Source: Planctomycetota bacterium (GTDB taxonomy: Bacteria; Planctomycetota; JACOTG01; JAJDCM01). Taken from it: a DNA stretch of 52,824 nt. Below the pieces are notes generated by a model. It was not told where the DNA came from and made no database searches. It saw nothing but the letters and a program-made list of their open reading frames with translations. The stretch lies in NCBI GenBank assembly GCA_029260825.1, contig JAJDCM010000363.1, positions 1 to 52,824 on the forward strand, read 5' to 3'. The position numbers and the translations under genes are program-made. This document shows, piece after piece, positions 8,006 to 16,506 of this stretch; the first letter of the stretch is position 1, and each line of letters starts with the position of its first letter.

Positions 8006-9733
8006 CTAGATTCTTGATCGGACCAGGTCAATCAGCTCGAAGTCGTCCACCTTCACCAGCCCCTGATCGGTCAATTTGAGGTCCCCGATGACGGATAGAG
8101 TCAAGAATGAGAGGGCCATGAAGGGGCGTCTGAGCTTCCCACCCAGAGATTCGGCGGCGCCGTGCAGTTCTTTGAGCTGGGCGCTGAGTTCGTCCGCCCC
8201 GGCCCCGCTCATGAGTCCGCCGATGGTAAGTGGCACATCTGCCAGGACTTTCCCATCTTGTACCACGCAGAATCCTCCCTGGATTTTCACCAGGTGAACC
8301 GCGGCGGTGAACATGTCAAGATCGTTCGTACCGGCAAGAACGATGTTGTGTGAATCGTGTCCAACGGACGAGGCAATCGCTCCTGCTCGCAGCCCGAAGC
8401 CTCGAACAAACCCCTTACCCATGTTTCCAGTGGCTCGGTGTCGCTCAACGACCATGAGCTTGCAAAGGTCTCTTCCGGGATCGGGCCGCAATTCACCATC
8501 GACCGGAACGAGGGTGTCCGTGGAATGACCGGTGTCGATCCGATCCTCGAGGACTTCGATCACGTTTACTTCGTGCGGGCCTTCCCGATCCACTTTGATG
8601 GGAAACTGAGGTAGCTCGAGCCAATGCACATTGATGCTGCTGCGCATCCGGTGCTCCTTGGCGGGGCCCTGGGCTCGATCGAGGATCTTGCCGTCGCGAG
8701 CGACCCGTTGACCCCCGTGGTAGACCTCGGTGACCCGACATTCTTCAAGGTCCGACAGGATGGCGATGGACGCAAGTTTTCCTGGGGAGATGGCGCCAAG
8801 GTCCCGAAGGCCGAAATAAAGGGCGGGGTTGAGGGTGGCCAGGCGAATGGCATGGATCGGATCGAGACCGGATGCGATGGCGCGCCGAATGATGTGGTCG
8901 ATATGCCCCTGGTCCAGGAGATCGTCCACATCTTTGTCGTCCGTAACGAACATGAAGCGGCCCAGGGTTTCCGGTTTGACGAGAGGAAGAAGAGCGTCGA
9001 GGTTCCGAGCCTGGCTTCCCTCACGAATCATGATTGAAAGGCCAAGGCGCAGCTTTTCCTGTGCCTCCGCCAGGGTGGTGCATTCGTGATCGCTGCCGAT
9101 TCCGGCGCTGATGTATCCGCAAAGGTCCTTGCCGGTCAGGCCCGGCGCATGGCCATCGATGGTCTGGTTCGCGATGAGCGAGATCTTGTCGAGGCAGTCT
9201 TTGTCCCCCGCGACGACTCCGGGGTAGTTCATCATTTCTGCCAGACCCAGGACCCATCGGTCACCGAGGAGGGGCTCGATGTCCAGGGCGGAAAGTTCTG
9301 CACCGGCACTTTCAAACGGGGAGGCCGGAACGCAGGAGCTCATCATGAAGTAGACATGAATCGGGCAGTATTTGCTGGACGAGAGCATGAACCGAATGCC
9401 CTCTGCACCCATCACATTGGCGATTTCGTGGGGATCGGTGACAACGGCGACCGTTCCATGGGATGCTACCAGTTTCGAGTACTCGGGAACGCTCAGCATC
9501 GACGACTCGATATGAACGTGTCCGTCAATGAAACCGGGACAAACGAACTTGCCGGAGACGTCGACGATTTCCTTTCCGTCGTAATCGCCGATGCCGACGA
9601 TGCGGTCGCCGACGATGGCGACGTCCCCCGGGTGAATTTCGCAGGAAATGACGTTGACGATCTGACCGCCCTTGAGGACCAGATCAGCCGGCTTTCGTCC
9701 CGTGGCGACGTCGATTCGGGTTTTGAGGTCCAT
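8006..9733 (-). CDS. ade: Adenine deaminase (amidohydrolase superfamily)
   Basis: Cytosolic metal-dependent enzyme converting adenine to hypoxanthine and ammonia in purine salvage; 575 residues, normal for the family. Signature segments are all present: CPGFIDGHVHIESSML with the metal-binding HxH, TDPHEIANVMG, GHAPGLTGKDLCGYISAG, GSDHECTTLAEAQEKL, RFMFVTDDKDVDDLLDQGHI and the C-terminal FSGAGADEL-type Ade_C region (GGLMSGAGADELSAQL). The ATG at 9733 is preceded by GGAG at 7 bases and begins MDLKTRIDVATGRKPADLV as in known enzymes; an earlier TTG at 9757 has weaker support. It is divergent from a GT4 gene and stands alone, so no operon partner hints at extra roles. No purine riboswitch is evident in the short leader. 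Confidence 0.95.
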   Translation of the reverse strand: MDLKTRIDVATGRKPADLVLKGGQIVNVISCEIHPGDVAIVGDRIVGIGDYDGKEIVDVSGKFVCPGFIDGHVHIESSMLSVPEYSKLVASHGTVAVVTDPHEIANVMGAEGIRFMLSSSKYCPIHVYFMMSSCVPASPFESAGAELSALDIEPLLGDRWVLGLAEMMNYPGVVAGDKDCLDKISLIANQTIDGHAPGLTGKDLCGYISAGIGSDHECTTLAEAQEKLRLGLSIMIREGSQARNLDALLPLVKPETLGRFMFVTDDKDVDDLLDQGHIDHIIRRAIASGLDPIHAIRLATLNPALYFGLRDLGAISPGKLASIAILSDLEECRVTEVYHGGQRVARDGKILDRAQGPAKEHRMRSSINVHWLELPQFPIKVDREGPHEVNVIEVLEDRIDTGHSTDTLVPVDGELRPDPGRDLCKLMVVERHRATGNMGKGFVRGFGLRAGAIASSVGHDSHNIVLAGTNDLDMFTAAVHLVKIQGGFCVVQDGKVLADVPLTIGGLMSGAGADELSAQLKELHGAAESLGGKLRRPFMALSFLTLSVIGDLKLTDQGLVKVDDFELIDLVRSRI

Positions 9734-9782
9734 GGAAACTCCGGGGGCGGTGTGCAAACCAGTTTTGACAGGGAAAGACTAC

Positions 9783-9810
9783 GTTCTACATTTTCCTGAC
9801 ATTTGGACAA
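9783..9810 (-). promoter_or_regulatory. Possible promoter for adenine deaminase
   Basis: On the minus strand, TTGTCC (9805-9810) and TAGAAC (9783-9788) are 16 bases apart, each matching four of six consensus positions. The site is about 50 bases upstream of the ade ATG in the divergent spacer. Assignment rests on spacing and position only. Confidence 0.25.
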
Positions 9811-9856
9811 TCCGAAGGTCTTGACTCCGGTTCAACCCAGGAGGGACTCTGGCGAC

Positions 9857-10981
9857 ATGACGTCTGTACTGGTTGTTTTTGAGTATCCATCGCTGAATGG
9901 GGGGGAACGCTCGTTTCTCGCCAATGTTCCGTGGTTGCACTCCGAGGGGTTTTTGGTCACCGCGCTGGTTCCACCGGGGTCGCTCGAGAGGGCGATGGGC
10001 GCCTGTGGCGTGGAGGCAATTCTCTGGCCCTCTGAGGGGCAAAAACTCTCCCTCTCGGATCGCCGATCGGCTCTGGCTACCTTCTTATTGCAGCGCAAGC
10101 CGGATCTTGTCCACTCAAATAGCCTTTCCATGAGTCGGATGGCCGGTCCGGTGCTCGCTGAAAGGCGCATTCCCTCTCTGGGGCATCTGCGGGACATCTT
10201 GAAGCTGAGCTCCCAGGTGATTGCGGATCTCAATCGAAACGATCGTCTGCTGGCGGTTTCTCAGGCGACCCGGGAATTTCATGGAGCCCAGGGACTGCTG
10301 ACAGAAAAGACTCATGTGCTTCACAATGGGGTCGACCTGATCGCTTTTGGTTGTCGCCCCAAAGATGGTCGTCTTCATCGAGAGCTGGGTCTTGATCCAA
10401 AAATCAGGCTCGTTGGCTCCATCGGTCAGATCGGGATGCGAAAGGGAGTCGATGACCTGTTGAGGGCAGCGGAGGTCGTGGTCAGGCATCATCCTTCGGT
10501 CCACTTTGTTCTGATCGGAGAAAGGCACTCGGGAAAGGATGAAGCGATTCGCTACGAGAGAGCCCTTCACGCACGTGCCGATTCACCGGAGTTGCAGGGG
10601 CGTTGCCATTTTCTCGGGACGCGAGATGACGTTCAGGGACTGCTGCCCGAGCTGACCGTCCTGGCTCACCCATCTCGCCAGGAGCCTCTTGGACGGGTCC
10701 TCCTTGAGGCTGCTGCATGCGGCATTCCCATCGTTGCCACTGACGTGGGAGGAACCAGGGAGATTTTTCCCGACCCCGCTGGTGCGGCAAAGCTGGTGTC
10801 GCCGGCCTGCCCGGAAGAGCTTGGGACTGCTCTTTGCGCTCTTCTGAATGATCAAGGAATGCGGCGGGATCTGGGTCGTCGAGCCCGGCTTCGGGCCGAA
10901 GAGGGATTTGATGCCGAGGATCGGGCCAAGGACCTTTCGACTCACTATCGAGAGGTCCTGAGCGGGGAACGTCACTCCTGA
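9857..10981 (+). CDS. Glycosyltransferase family 4 (group 1)
   Basis: Retaining GT-B glycosyltransferase, 374 residues from the chosen ATG. The N-terminal domain begins MTSVLVVFEYPSLNGGERSF with the acceptor-side glycine loop. The C-terminal nucleotide-sugar domain has SIGQIGMRKGVDDLLRAAEVV, FLGTRDDVQGLLPELTVLAHPS and the E-x7-E motif in EPLGRVLLEAAACG, then GIPIVATDVGGTREI. AGGAGG lies 12 bases before the ATG at 9857; a TTG at 9803 would add 18 residues without similarity to the family. The C-terminus overlaps the convergent pentapeptide-repeat gene by 10 bases. The enzyme probably works at the inner membrane face in glycan or glycolipid synthesis. Donor and acceptor are unknown. Confidence 0.9.
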   Translation: MTSVLVVFEYPSLNGGERSFLANVPWLHSEGFLVTALVPPGSLERAMGACGVEAILWPSEGQKLSLSDRRSALATFLLQRKPDLVHSNSLSMSRMAGPVLAERRIPSLGHLRDILKLSSQVIADLNRNDRLLAVSQATREFHGAQGLLTEKTHVLHNGVDLIAFGCRPKDGRLHRELGLDPKIRLVGSIGQIGMRKGVDDLLRAAEVVVRHHPSVHFVLIGERHSGKDEAIRYERALHARADSPELQGRCHFLGTRDDVQGLLPELTVLAHPSRQEPLGRVLLEAAACGIPIVATDVGGTREIFPDPAGAAKLVSPACPEELGTALCALLNDQGMRRDLGRRARLRAEEGFDAEDRAKDLSTHYREVLSGERHS

Positions 10982-11994
10982 ACCCTTTTTGGCGCGTCGG
11001 TCAGGTCGGGGGGAAGGACGGTCCATTCGTCACTGATCGCTTCGCTGATTTGTGCCCGGGTCAACCCCAGGGCCTGGCTGAGGTCGGCTCCACTCAGATT
11101 GGCGTTCTTCAGATTGGCATTTCGAAGCTTGGTCTCCTGGAACTTCGCCCCCCGAAAATCCACGCCGGTGAGGTCTCGATCGGAGAGGTCGAGGCCACGC
11201 AGGTTGGTTGCGCTCAGGTTTGCTCCCTCGAATCGAGCGTTCCTGACATCGCTGTTGCCAAGCCGGGCTCCACTCAGGGTCGCCCCGCGAAGATCCGCGT
11301 CGTGGAGGTCGGTCCAGCGAAGATCGCCGCGGGAAAGGTCGGCTCGATGGAGATCCGAGCCGGAGAGATTCGCCCCATGAAAGTCCATTTCCCGCAGATT
11401 CGCCCCGGCGAGAGGGGCATTTGAGAGATCGATTCGCATTCCATAGGTCTCGAGACGACTGTCTCTGCGGCCGATGATGGTCAGCATGATCTGGGTGTCC
11501 AGGGGGATGTCACTGGGAGGCTGGCCCGGATCGACCTCTCGATTCCTTAGCCTGGCGGTGAAGATTTCGATCATGGGCCAGTAATAGGATTTATCCAGGA
11601 GGCCGATCTGTTCGATGGCGTAGAGGGCGCCTCCCCGAACCGACACGTCGTCATGGCCAAGGAGCTCGAGGGCGTGGGAAAAGCGGTCTACAAGCTGGAT
11701 TGATTGGCGATCCTGGGCAGCGGGTCCAAGAGCGCGCTCCCCCGGGTTCTCGGCTTCCTTTGGTGTCTCTTGCTCTTTTCTGGAGTCTGTTTCCTGTCTT
11801 CTGGCCTCGGTTACTTTTCTCTCGCTGGTTTCGAGTCGGTAGAGGCGGGATGCGACTCGATCGAACTCGGCCCGCATGAGCTGTTGGGTATGGTGAAGCT
11901 CGCGCCAGGTCATCCAGAGCCCGGAGACAATGGCGACGCTGACCACGAATTTTAGAAAACTGGTAAATGAACTGCCTTGATTCGGCGCCGCCAT
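10972..11994 (-). CDS. Membrane-anchored pentapeptide-repeat protein
   Basis: 340 residues. A single N-terminal membrane segment (SFLKFVVSVAIVSGLWMTW, about 10-30) is followed by a charged coiled-coil-like linker rich in Arg/Glu/Gln. Next comes a short helical region (DDVSVRGGALYAIEQIGLLDKS) that precedes pentapeptide repeats in many related proteins. About 25 A(D/N)LxX repeats follow, for example LAGANLREMDFHGANLSGSD, which fold as a right-handed quadrilateral beta-helix. The ATG at 11994 has GAGGGGG 7 bases upstream; a GTG at 12051 has no such site. A minus-strand promoter candidate lies about 60 bases upstream. The role is unknown: some family members mimic DNA and guard gyrase, but the membrane anchor argues for a scaffold or regulator at the membrane. 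Confidence 0.85.
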   Translation of the reverse strand: MAAPNQGSSFTSFLKFVVSVAIVSGLWMTWRELHHTQQLMRAEFDRVASRLYRLETSERKVTEARRQETDSRKEQETPKEAENPGERALGPAAQDRQSIQLVDRFSHALELLGHDDVSVRGGALYAIEQIGLLDKSYYWPMIEIFTARLRNREVDPGQPPSDIPLDTQIMLTIIGRRDSRLETYGMRIDLSNAPLAGANLREMDFHGANLSGSDLHRADLSRGDLRWTDLHDADLRGATLSGARLGNSDVRNARFEGANLSATNLRGLDLSDRDLTGVDFRGAKFQETKLRNANLKNANLSGADLSQALGLTRAQISEAISDEWTVLPPDLTDAPKRVQE

Positions 11995-12429
11995 TGTTGC
12001 CCCCTCTTTTGAAACCTGTCGGATGGATTCTGATCCTGTGAATCCAGGCACCAGTATAACGCACCGGTTGAAGGTGGAGAACCCGGGGGCTTTGGATGCT
12101 TTGCCGGCAATGGTCCGTCGAGAATTGACCCAACGTCTTGACTCTCTTACCCCTTACCGAAAGTACGCCGATATTTTCGGGAAGATGGGCTACAATGCGC
12201 GCGTAGCGAGTAGGCCGATCAGAGGGATCCCCGATGGATTGGGAAGAAAATACGTAGGCTTCCTGCCGACGGTTGGTTATCTTCTTTGCTGATGCTCAAG
12301 CTATCCCAGGAGATGGAATGCGGCGGGATTCTTCATCTTGCTCGTGGTTGTTCAGCGAGTCTGATTCAAATCCTTTGCGTTCATTCCTTTTGACTTGTCA
12401 CCAGTCAGTTTATTGCGCACGAGGGATCT
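11995..12429. other. Divergent intergenic region, 435 bases
   Basis: Lies between the pentapeptide-repeat gene (minus) and the cytochrome operon (plus), so it should hold both promoters. A minus-strand candidate is listed at 12053-12081. For the operon the only hint is TTGACT (12390-12395) with TATTGC 15 bases later, ending 14 bases before the GTG start; the spacing is short and it is not convincing. A small open frame at 12023-12292 has no ribosome-binding site and no recognisable similarity. Long untranslated leader or further regulation is possible. Confidence 0.4.
12053..12081 (-). promoter_or_regulatory. Possible promoter for the pentapeptide-repeat gene
   Basis: Minus-strand TTCTCC (12076-12081), a 17-base spacer and TATACT (12053-12058). 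The -10 matches five of six consensus bases, the -35 only three. It lies about 60 bases upstream of the ATG at 11994. Confidence 0.3.
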
Positions 12430-13386
12430 GTGCTAGTCAATCGCAACACGTTGTCCATGCACAGTCGTTGGATTGCGGTCTTCGTTACCGGCACTGTGCT
12501 CACCATGGTTTGGTATTTCTTCTACGCCAGCAACGATGGCTCGGATCGTTGGCCAGGGGGAAGTAGTCCTCCGGGGCTCACCTTCGGAATCGTTGGTGGG
12601 GCCATCATGCTCTTTGAGTTCCTGCTCTGGCCAAAGAAGAAGCTGCGTCGGTTCCGGTTCGGTCGTGCGCAGGTTTGGATGCGAGCCCACATCTGGTTGG
12701 GTCTACTGACCGTACCTCTGATTTCTTTTCATGCCGGCGTCGACTGGGGGGGAGAGCTCACCTGGATCCTCATGGTCTTGTTCTGGTTCGTGATCGTGAG
12801 TGGAGTGCTGGGACTGTTGCTTCAGAATGTATTGCCCCGGCTTCTTCTGTCCGATGTTCCGGCAGAAACGATCTATTCCCAGATTGACCACGTATCGAGT
12901 CGATACGCCACCGAAGCGGAAAACGTGGTAAGGGCTTGTTGTGGACACCCGGCCGAAGATTGGATCACCACCGGGAGTGCGGATCACTCGAGCGCAACCG
13001 CGATGATTGTCGGGGCTGAGCGGACCATGATCTCCACCAAAGTGGATTTCTTCGAGCTCAAGAACGAGAGTCAAGCGAACATGCTCATGGAGCGGTTCGA
13101 AAGTCATATTCTACCTTATTTGTCGAACGGTGCCCGGTCGGGCTCGATGCTGAGGAAGGCCGGTCAATCCGGATTGTTTTACGACGGTCTTCGCACCAGT
13201 CTTCCTGCCGACGTACACCCGGTTCTTGATCAGCTGGAAGAATGGACCACCGCTCGTCGGCAGTTTGATCGCCAGGCCAAGATACACGGCTGGCTTCACG
13301 GATGGTTGAGCATCCACCTTCCGCTCTCTGTTGCGTTGATTCTGTTAATGTTCGTGCACATTCTATTTGCCCTCAAGTACAGGTAA
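12430..13386 (+). CDS. Membrane cytochrome b-like protein with two H-x13-H helices
   Basis: 318 residues with five likely membrane segments: about 14-32, 50-67, 84-104, 108-136 and 292-315. Two of these carry paired histidines 14 residues apart: H87 and H101 in HIWLGLLTVPLISFH, and H296 and H310 in HLPLSVALILLMFVH. This is the four-histidine pattern that holds two stacked b hemes in respiratory diheme cytochromes b. A soluble domain of about 150 residues separates helices four and five. The GTG start has GAGGG four bases before it; an internal ATG at 12457 lacks a site. It is the first gene of the six-gene operon with multiheme cytochromes and NADH-type modules, so it is the obvious quinone-facing membrane partner. 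The heme ligation and quinone role are inferred; no named family was recognised with certainty. Confidence 0.7.
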   Translation: MLVNRNTLSMHSRWIAVFVTGTVLTMVWYFFYASNDGSDRWPGGSSPPGLTFGIVGGAIMLFEFLLWPKKKLRRFRFGRAQVWMRAHIWLGLLTVPLISFHAGVDWGGELTWILMVLFWFVIVSGVLGLLLQNVLPRLLLSDVPAETIYSQIDHVSSRYATEAENVVRACCGHPAEDWITTGSADHSSATAMIVGAERTMISTKVDFFELKNESQANMLMERFESHILPYLSNGARSGSMLRKAGQSGLFYDGLRTSLPADVHPVLDQLEEWTTARRQFDRQAKIHGWLHGWLSIHLPLSVALILLMFVHILFALKYR

Positions 13387-13395
13387 TTCCGAGCG

Positions 13396-14925
13396 ATGAA
13401 ACCTTTACACGGTGGCAAGCTGCGGGCGCGAAGGATACCCCTCGGCTTCAACAAACGACCTGACAAGATGGTCCGGGCGAAATTGATCGGCGCTGCTCTC
13501 GCGGCAGTGGCGGTTGTTGCCTGGTCCGGAGCTGCCCTGTTTCAGCGGGGCCTCGGTGCAAAGCGCTTTTCCCCCGGAGAGGTGGCGGAAGTGCATGCCA
13601 CCTGGGATGCAAAGTGCATCGCGTGTCATGAGCCCTTCAAGTCCGTGCGAGACGGAGCCCTCGAGGTCTCGTTTGCCGGCCTGACGGCGGCGGATGACAA
13701 TCGGTGTATCAAGTGTCACAATGGCGCGCCGCACCACGCGACGGAAATCCCGTCCGAGGTGGGAAGTTGTTCGCGCTGTCATTACGACCACCAGGGACGC
13801 CTTGCCAATATCTCGCGTCCGGCGAATGTCGTTTGCACGTCGTGTCACGCAGACATGTCGCGTCACATGCGCACTGCCGAAGGCTTTCCTGCGATCACGC
13901 CTCCTCTTGCCGAAACGGTAACTGAATTCGAGTCGGATCATCCCCCATTCCGTTCGATTTCGACGGACCCGGGCCAGGTTCGGTTCAATCACGATCTCCA
14001 CATGACGGCCGGCCTCAACGTTGGTTTCTCCGACCGTCAACTCGCGTCGAAAGATCGAGCCAAGTACGAGATGAAGGATGGCCTGGTTCAGATGGCATGT
14101 GGCGATTGCCACGGTACCGACGGCGAGGCCCAGGATATCGAGCTTGCGCGGGCTGCCACGGCTCGGAGCGGCTCTGGAATTCCGGCAAGGTTTGGCAACG
14201 GCGATTACATGGTTCCCGTGCGTTACGAAGACCATTGTCAGGCCTGTCACCCTCTTTCCTATCAAGCGGGGCAACCTCTTGATGAGATGGACGTGGTTCC
14301 TCATCGTTTGATTCCGTCGGAAATTCGCGGCTATCTTGCGAGTGTCTTCGGGGGCGGCGAGGAAGTGAATTCCTCGGAGCCATCAGAAGACAAGGTCGAT
14401 CTCATGGCTCCGCTTACCGGCCCCCTGGGATCTCCTCCGGCGGAGAGTGAGTACGCGGAACTCCAGGAAGCGATTTCCGGAGCGGAAAAGCACCTTCGCA
14501 ACGTCTGTGCCCAGTGCCACATCTTGGATGTGAGTGGTGGTGGAGCGGCGGGGGGGTTGGAGCCGGTACTCCCTTCTCAGATTCCGGAGGTCTGGTACCG
14601 TTTTGCGCGTTTTGATCACACCGCCCATCGGGCTGTGACCTGTCAGGAATGTCATGCGGACGCCTATCCCGAGTCGGAGAGGACTTCCTCGGTGAATACC
14701 GATGTCATGATTCCCGATCGGGATATCTGTCTCAAATGTCACAGTTCCGAGGGAGCCGGCAAAGATGCTTCGGGTGCGTCTCTCGGTGGGGCACGGCATG
14801 ATTGTGTCGAATGTCATCGTTATCACGGGGGCGACTATCCTCTTCACGGTGCGGGCTCCAAGGTAAGGAGCGCCGGGAAGATGCAGCGAGTTCGAGATTT
14901 CCTTTTGGGAGCGGAGTCGGACTAA
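13396..14925 (+). CDS. Decaheme c-type cytochrome
   Basis: 509 residues with ten CxxCH heme-binding motifs beginning at Cys 74, 104, 125, 147, 235, 281, 371, 416, 445 and 470. An uncleaved-type signal anchor (about 28-48, KLIGAALAAVAVVAWSGAAL) follows a basic N-terminus, so the protein should sit on the periplasmic face of the membrane. Further His residues in FNHDLHMT and RFDHTAHRAVTC resemble distal ligands in the cytochrome c7/c3-like and NapC/NirT-like folds. It starts 9 bases after the cytochrome b gene. As a ten-heme wire directly after a diheme cytochrome b, it probably carries electrons between that protein and the pentaheme cytochromes encoded further on. No catalytic CxxCK heme is present, so it looks like a carrier and not a nitrite reductase. 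Confidence 0.88.
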   Translation: MKPLHGGKLRARRIPLGFNKRPDKMVRAKLIGAALAAVAVVAWSGAALFQRGLGAKRFSPGEVAEVHATWDAKCIACHEPFKSVRDGALEVSFAGLTAADDNRCIKCHNGAPHHATEIPSEVGSCSRCHYDHQGRLANISRPANVVCTSCHADMSRHMRTAEGFPAITPPLAETVTEFESDHPPFRSISTDPGQVRFNHDLHMTAGLNVGFSDRQLASKDRAKYEMKDGLVQMACGDCHGTDGEAQDIELARAATARSGSGIPARFGNGDYMVPVRYEDHCQACHPLSYQAGQPLDEMDVVPHRLIPSEIRGYLASVFGGGEEVNSSEPSEDKVDLMAPLTGPLGSPPAESEYAELQEAISGAEKHLRNVCAQCHILDVSGGGAAGGLEPVLPSQIPEVWYRFARFDHTAHRAVTCQECHADAYPESERTSSVNTDVMIPDRDICLKCHSSEGAGKDASGASLGGARHDCVECHRYHGGDYPLHGAGSKVRSAGKMQRVRDFLLGAESD

Positions 14926-14982
14926 GTGAACCTTCAAGGACGAAGCAAGGCGAGTCGTCAAGAGTCGGGAGGTCGACAGCTC

Positions 14983-16476
14983 ATGGGACGAATTTTCATC
15001 ATCCTTGCGGCCGTCGGGCTTGTGGTTGTCGGCTGGGCCCAATGGATCGGATCCGAGTCGGGCCGCGAAGGCTTGTCTACGGCTGTTTTTGCGAGCGAAA
15101 GATCGGTTGAAGCGATCGCCAAGGAGGCGAACGTTCAGGCATCGGAATATCTTGGTGTCGCTCGTTGCTCGACCCTGAACTGTCACGGTGGCCCCGACAT
15201 GGCTCCTGCGACGGATCCGGCTCTTCGGGAGGCCAATCAAACCGACTGGTCCGAATCGTTTCGAAGTTCTTATTCCGTCTGGGTGAGTCAAGATCCCCAT
15301 TCGAATGCGTACCGCACTCTTCTTGGGCCCCGTTCCAAGCGCATTGTTTCCGCCCTTGATCCGGAGGGAAAGAGAACCTACGAAGAGGTTCTGAACGATC
15401 GCTGCGTGTCGTGCCATGCGACCACGGCTCCTGCGGACATGAGTTCTCTTGCCCTTCCAAGCGAAGGCGTGGGATGTGAATCCTGTCATGGTCCGGCAGG
15501 TGGATGGATCCGGGATCATGTTCAGGCGGATTGGCCTTCCATGTCTTCTAAAAAGAAGGCGGAAAAGGGCATGAACCATACCGAAGATCTGGCAGTCAGA
15601 GCTTCTCTTTGTGTGTCCTGCCACGTCGGAGATCCGGGTGGCGATCCTGCTCGTGAGGTGAATCATCAACTTCTTGGTGCCGGGCACCCTCGATTGAGTT
15701 TTGACTTCTATTCCTTCCAGAGTCATCTTCCCGTTCACTGGAATCAAAAAGCTGATCGAGCCTATCGCCAACGACCCGCAAAAGATGGGAGTGGTGGTGA
15801 AGCTCGAACGTCAAACTTCGACGCTTCGACATGGGCGGTCGGGCAGGCTGTGGCTGCCAAAGCTGCGCTCGATCAAATTCGAACCCGTTCAACGAAAATT
15901 GACGGGACGAGTGGCCCGTGGCCGGAGTTTTCCGACTTTGACTGCTATGCCTGCCACCATCCCTATCAGGAACAGCCCGAGCTGCGAGGGGATCGTCAAT
16001 CCGATCCTGGCTCCTATATTTCGGGGCAGTGGTATTTTGCAATGACCAAGTCGCTCGCCAAATGGTCGGGCCGAAGCAGTCTTGATGAAGCTTTTGATCA
16101 GGTCTCGTTTGCTCTGGGTTCGGGGTTGCGATCGAACCCAGGCCAGGTTGCCGAATCTTGCGCGACGGCGATTGGACACATTGGAGACATGATTTGGTGC
16201 CGGGATCTGGCCAAAGATCCAAAGAGCCTTCTTCGGGCAATTGCAGATTTCCCGGTGGAAACAGGAAGCTGGGATCAGGCGGCTCAATGGTACTGGTCCG
16301 TTATTGCGCTTTATCAAGCCACTGGAGTGGAGAGCATTCCGGTGAATAGGGGGCTGACAAAGCTGCGGGAGGCTCTTGTGTTTCCCGACGGACTTGAAAG
16401 CCCCGGTACGTTCGACAAGAAGGCAGTGGCGTCCGCGATCGATGGGCTTTCGCCTTTGCTCAAACAATTACGTTAG
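14983..16476 (+). CDS. Pentaheme c-type cytochrome, c554-like, with a CX4CH first heme
   Basis: 497 residues with an N-terminal membrane anchor (MGRIFIILAAVGLVVVGWA). Five heme sites: the first is CSTLNCH, a CX4CH site instead of CXXCH, then CVSCH, CESCH, CVSCH and CYACH. Conserved blocks are those of the multiheme cytochrome c554-like family: YLGVARCSTLNCHGG, VGCESCHGPAGGW, LCVSCHVGD and LLGAGHPRLSF. The family includes periplasmic electron carriers and redox enzymes. The ATG at 14983 has GGGAGG 10 bases upstream; a GTG at 14926 directly after the decaheme stop would only add a polar tail. A paralog with five CXXCH sites closes the same operon at 21015-22535. Substrate or partner is unknown. 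Confidence 0.87.
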   Translation: MGRIFIILAAVGLVVVGWAQWIGSESGREGLSTAVFASERSVEAIAKEANVQASEYLGVARCSTLNCHGGPDMAPATDPALREANQTDWSESFRSSYSVWVSQDPHSNAYRTLLGPRSKRIVSALDPEGKRTYEEVLNDRCVSCHATTAPADMSSLALPSEGVGCESCHGPAGGWIRDHVQADWPSMSSKKKAEKGMNHTEDLAVRASLCVSCHVGDPGGDPAREVNHQLLGAGHPRLSFDFYSFQSHLPVHWNQKADRAYRQRPAKDGSGGEARTSNFDASTWAVGQAVAAKAALDQIRTRSTKIDGTSGPWPEFSDFDCYACHHPYQEQPELRGDRQSDPGSYISGQWYFAMTKSLAKWSGRSSLDEAFDQVSFALGSGLRSNPGQVAESCATAIGHIGDMIWCRDLAKDPKSLLRAIADFPVETGSWDQAAQWYWSVIALYQATGVESIPVNRGLTKLREALVFPDGLESPGTFDKKAVASAIDGLSPLLKQLR

Positions 16477-16506
16477 TTACTGCACTCATCTGATATTGGA
16501 AACACG

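Noticed and set aside
9734..9856. Adenine riboswitch upstream of adenine deaminase
   Set aside because: The spacer is short and shows no purine-riboswitch core.
12023..12292. Small open frame before the cytochrome operon
   Set aside because: No ribosome-binding site, no similarity, and it runs through the expected promoter region.
13396..14925. Cytochrome c nitrite reductase or hydroxylamine oxidoreductase
   Set aside because: No CxxCK catalytic heme and no matching domain order; it reads as an electron carrier.
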